Assembly (NCBI GenBank): GCA_016935695.1
Contig: JAFGQL010000124.1
Coordinates: 1 to 43,909 of the forward strand
Source: Spirochaetales bacterium
GTDB lineage: Bacteria > Spirochaetota > Spirochaetia > JC444 > Marispirochaetaceae
Length of the DNA: 43,909 nt
Reading direction: 5' to 3'
In this document: piece after piece, positions 41,960 through 43,909 of the stretch
Position numbering within the stretch: the first letter of the stretch is position 1
Layout of the letters: every line of letters begins with the position of its first letter
The notes under the pieces: model-generated
Databases searched by the model: none
Told to the model about the DNA's origin: nothing
The model's input: only the letters and a program-made list of their open reading frames with translations
Made by a program: the position numbers and the translations under genes

Positions 41960-42850
41960 TCATGGATTTTGTTGAATAAGTTGCACCAGTTTTATCCTGC
42001 TTCCTGTATGTGTTTTCTTGTAGATGTTTGAAACATGTGTCTTAACGGTAGGCATGGTGATCTTTAGTTCATACATAATTTCCCTGTAACTGTTGCCTTT
42101 GATCAGCAATTCTGTAATCTCTTTCTCTCGACTGGAGATTTGATATTTCACAATGAAGCTTGATGATATTTGAAATCCCGGTTCATCCTTGTGCAACGGG
42201 ACCCTTATGGAGCTCCGGATGAATAACAAGTTCCAGATCATGAAAAAAAAAGGCATTATTACTGGAAGGTTTCTAAGTCTCTGTGTCAGGATGATTATCT
42301 TGAAAAAATCGAAAACAACAAACCCCGGGAACATCACAAGAAATACAATCGCCGTTGGTTTCATGAAATTGAACAGCTTTTCTTCATATGTGCTTCGGAA
42401 TGTATACAACACCGCAAATATCGAATAGAGCCCCGCCAGACTCAGCATGCTCATGATTATGTAATGGATATACGGAAAATGAAATATGAAGGCAGTAATC
42501 AATGCTGCAACTGAAAGTATTGCAAGGAATAAAAACACATTGCGGGAAAGTCGTGCAAACTGGCACTGCGTGAAGTCATTGACGAACGTGGGCAGCAGAT
42601 ACACAATGGCTATGGAACACAGATAAATGGTGAAACTAAGGATATTCCCAAGAACAGTGATATTGTCGTCCCAGAAAAAATAGTATGCAATTATGCTTAA
42701 GGTTATCACAGTCATCATGTTCGCCATGACAGCTATGTATTTTTTCAATACACCCGATTTCTCGATATGATAAAGAAAGACGGCATAAAAAATAGCAGCA
42801 ATGCCGGTGGAATACGATGCGGCATATAAGAAAAAAATGATATCTTTCAT
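41960..42850 (-). CDS. LuxR-type transcriptional regulator with seven-TM N-terminus
   Basis: The 296-residue protein has about seven hydrophobic segments in the first 215 residues and a C-terminal LuxR-type helix-turn-helix (ISSREKEITELLIKGNSYRE followed by IMYELKITMPTVKTHVSNIY). It has no receiver domain, so it is probably a membrane-bound one-component regulator that senses a signal through the helices. Such 7TM-LuxR proteins are, from memory, common in spirochaetes. It lies 112 bp from the GH26-like gene and is a candidate regulator of the lipoprotein and glycan genes. Its target site is unknown. Confidence 0.83.
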   Translation of the reverse strand: MKDIIFFLYAASYSTGIAAIFYAVFLYHIEKSGVLKKYIAVMANMMTVITLSIIAYYFFWDDNITVLGNILSFTIYLCSIAIVYLLPTFVNDFTQCQFARLSRNVFLFLAILSVAALITAFIFHFPYIHYIIMSMLSLAGLYSIFAVLYTFRSTYEEKLFNFMKPTAIVFLVMFPGFVVFDFFKIIILTQRLRNLPVIMPFFFMIWNLLFIRSSIRVPLHKDEPGFQISSSFIVKYQISSREKEITELLIKGNSYREIMYELKITMPTVKTHVSNIYKKTHTGSRIKLVQLIQQNP

Positions 42851-43106
42851 CAGTCAGACCCCAATGCCGGTTGCTGTTTCTTATTTGTATTTTGGCCGCG
42901 GTCATTCAATAGACGTCTCATCACAACCTGAGACAGAATACAGTTTAAGCGACCAAGATGCATCTAATAAAAATTTACAATATGAGTTATTTTGTAACTT
43001 CATTGTTTAATTTGTATTAGGTTCACCACAAAACCTGAGATTTCTTTGGGTTCCCTGGTGTACTGTTTTTTAAAATGGATAAGCATGCGGAGTCGTACAC
43101 CGAATA
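42851..43106. other. Spacer upstream of the LuxR-type gene
   Basis: No gene was recognised here. The stretch is AT-rich and probably carries the regulator's promoter. No clear -35/-10 pair or palindrome stands out. Confidence 0.4.
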
Positions 43107-43481
43107 TTGCCCGGAACCGAGGATTACCACAAGGCTGTCCTCATGCGCTACGAAGCCCTCATAGAAGACGGCTGGGCACAACCGGTGAAAGTATCCGTAC
43201 GGCAGCTGGCCAAAGGTACCGACACAGTGGACATCATTTTAGGATTCTTTCATAGGACGAAAACAGGAAAGCGGGCAATGGGTATTCTTTTGGATACCGC
43301 AGAAATCCTGTGCAGAGGAATGAAACTGGGCGGACTCGCGGGGAGAATCCCCCGGCAGGCAGAAGCCGGAGGCGCCCCTGAAGGTTTCACGAAAGTACAC
43401 CCTGAAGCAGCAACGGATCCCTCGTTGCGTGAATTATCCCAACCCCTCAAAAAATCGGCCGCCCCGGACAATACCCTGTAA
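43107..43481 (+). other. Unrecognised plus-strand reading frame (possible gene fragment)
   Basis: A 124-codon frame opening at TTG 43107 encodes a protein-like sequence (YHKAVLMRYEALIEDGWAQP followed by VKVSVRQLAKGTDTVDIILG). The amino-acid composition looks like real coding sequence, at least to about residue 75, but I do not recognise a family and there is no ribosome binding site. Its end overlaps the LysRS remnant on the other strand. It may be a decayed fragment. Confidence 0.25.
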
Positions 43482-43690
43482 AGCTGTTTTTTCTTCCGGA
43501 CTCACTTCAACCGGCTGTTCACTTCCGGTTTTCACCGCAAACCGAAAATCCTCGGGGGCAAACTGACGTATCCAGTTCCAAGCACAGGCCGCCTTCCAAG
43601 TGATGCCCCTTGCCTGCTGGTTCAAAATCCACTCCTTCCGACTGGGTAAAAACCTTGATGAACGGCGAAGAGCTGGGCTTCCGGGACGCA
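43434..43690 (-). pseudogene. lysS: Remnant of class I lysyl-tRNA synthetase
   Basis: On the minus strand one frame reads FIKVFTQSEGVDFEPAGKGH H (about 43685-43600), matching the VDFEPAGKDH motif of class I LysRS. A second, overlapping frame reads WKAACAWNWIRQFAPEDFRF AV, resembling the C-terminal anticodon-side region of the same enzyme. The two pieces are joined with a frameshift and a large internal deletion, and the frame stops at 43434. Class I LysRS is typical of spirochaetes and archaea. A functional gene must lie elsewhere. The identification is from motif memory. Confidence 0.5.
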
Positions 43691-43756
43691 GACTGGTAAA
43701 GAGGAACAGCTGCGCCCTCCTGCGGTTGTAAAACCGGCCTATATGTTACCCGTCAT

Positions 43757-43909
43757 CTACTCACTCTCCAGCATGGCGCCAAGTAGATCGTCCAGGTTCA
43801 CTGTCACCATGGTGGTCGTCCGATCGCTCATTGCGTAGGGCAGAATCAGGTCTTTTCCGTGGAGGATAGAGCCGCAACTGTAGACCACGTTCGGGACATA
43901 TCCTTCCCG
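43757..43909 (-). CDS. GH130-like glycoside phosphorylase, C-terminal end (partial)
   Basis: The minus strand enters the window inside a gene whose last 50 codons encode GYVPNVVYSCGSILHGKDLI, then LPYAMSDRTTTMVTVNLDDL LGAML, and a stop at 43757-43759. The pattern VPNVVxSCG...LPYxxSD is characteristic of the C-terminus of GH130 beta-1,4-mannosylglucose or manno-oligosaccharide phosphorylases. These cytoplasmic enzymes split mannosides with phosphate. The gene continues beyond the window end. Its presence next to a GH26-like gene fits mannan use. Confidence 0.7.
   Translation of the reverse strand, partial: REGYVPNVVYSCGSILHGKDLILPYAMSDRTTTMVTVNLDDLLGAMLESE

Noticed and set aside
1-43909. tRNA, rRNA and intact insertion sequences
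   Set aside because: No cloverleaf with CCA end, no rRNA-like conserved stretch and no transposase gene were recognised anywhere in the window.

Overview
The window looks like a chromosomal segment of a free-living or gut-associated anaerobic spirochaete (Treponema/Spirochaeta-like). The pointers are an Na+-translocating NQR operon without an adjacent nqrA, a remnant of a class I lysyl-tRNA synthetase, many lipoproteins with loose spirochaete-type lipoboxes, and a fermentative core with pyruvate dehydrogenase, a multimeric [FeFe]-hydrogenase and Rex. The lineage is an inference from gene content. No rRNA, tRNA, CRISPR array or intact insertion sequence was seen.

Left part (1-26.5 kb), compact energy and housekeeping genes. 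Minus strand: nqrB-C-D-E-F. Plus strand: an orphan periplasmic-binding lipoprotein, a membrane histidine kinase, an FMN-binding PPOX-like protein, then pdhA-pdhB-pdhC-lpd, apparently one operon. Next come a sensor-less chemotaxis transducer with a 63-residue GspE-N-like protein (minus), thiol peroxidase tpx (plus), a shared bidirectional terminator, and a five-gene hydrogenase operon (minus) read away from the redox regulator rex (plus, followed by a short rmuC). A clpP-purC-endo/exonuclease-fold lipoprotein operon converges on rmuC, followed by a membrane protein of unknown function and a nucleotidyltransferase. Together these genes handle pyruvate to acetyl-CoA plus NADH, disposal of NADH and ferredoxin electrons as H2, and NADH-driven Na+ export, with Rex as the likely NADH/NAD+ sensor.

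Right part (26.5-43.9 kb), an accessory region. It has longer AT-rich spacers, decayed genes and a run of secreted lipoproteins: a beta-helix pectate-lyase-like protein, a PL14-like polysaccharide lyase, a NodB-type deacetylase, a GLUG-repeat protein and a seven-bladed propeller protein (both on Thr-Pro linkers encoded by minisatellites), a glycine-rich protein, and a GH26-like mannanase. A seven-TM LuxR-type regulator and the 3' end of a GH130 phosphorylase gene end the window. The cassette at about 28.7-33.3 kb is bracketed by a direct repeat of about 240 bp made of the tail of a GNAT gene plus the head of a DUF6326-like gene. This suggests insertion by recombination or duplication at that locus.

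The less expected signals are: (i) a 41-bp hairpin-forming repeat sitting directly in front of the ribosome binding sites of tpx and hydrogenase gene hydD, with a third copy after nqrF; (ii) the flanking direct repeat around the polysaccharide cassette; (iii) an identical palindrome upstream of two lipoprotein genes; (iv) a binding-protein/kinase pair joined to the PDH operon; and (v) several traceable pseudogenes (DUF6326 with an internal stop, an SGNH-hydrolase tail, a class I LysRS fragment).
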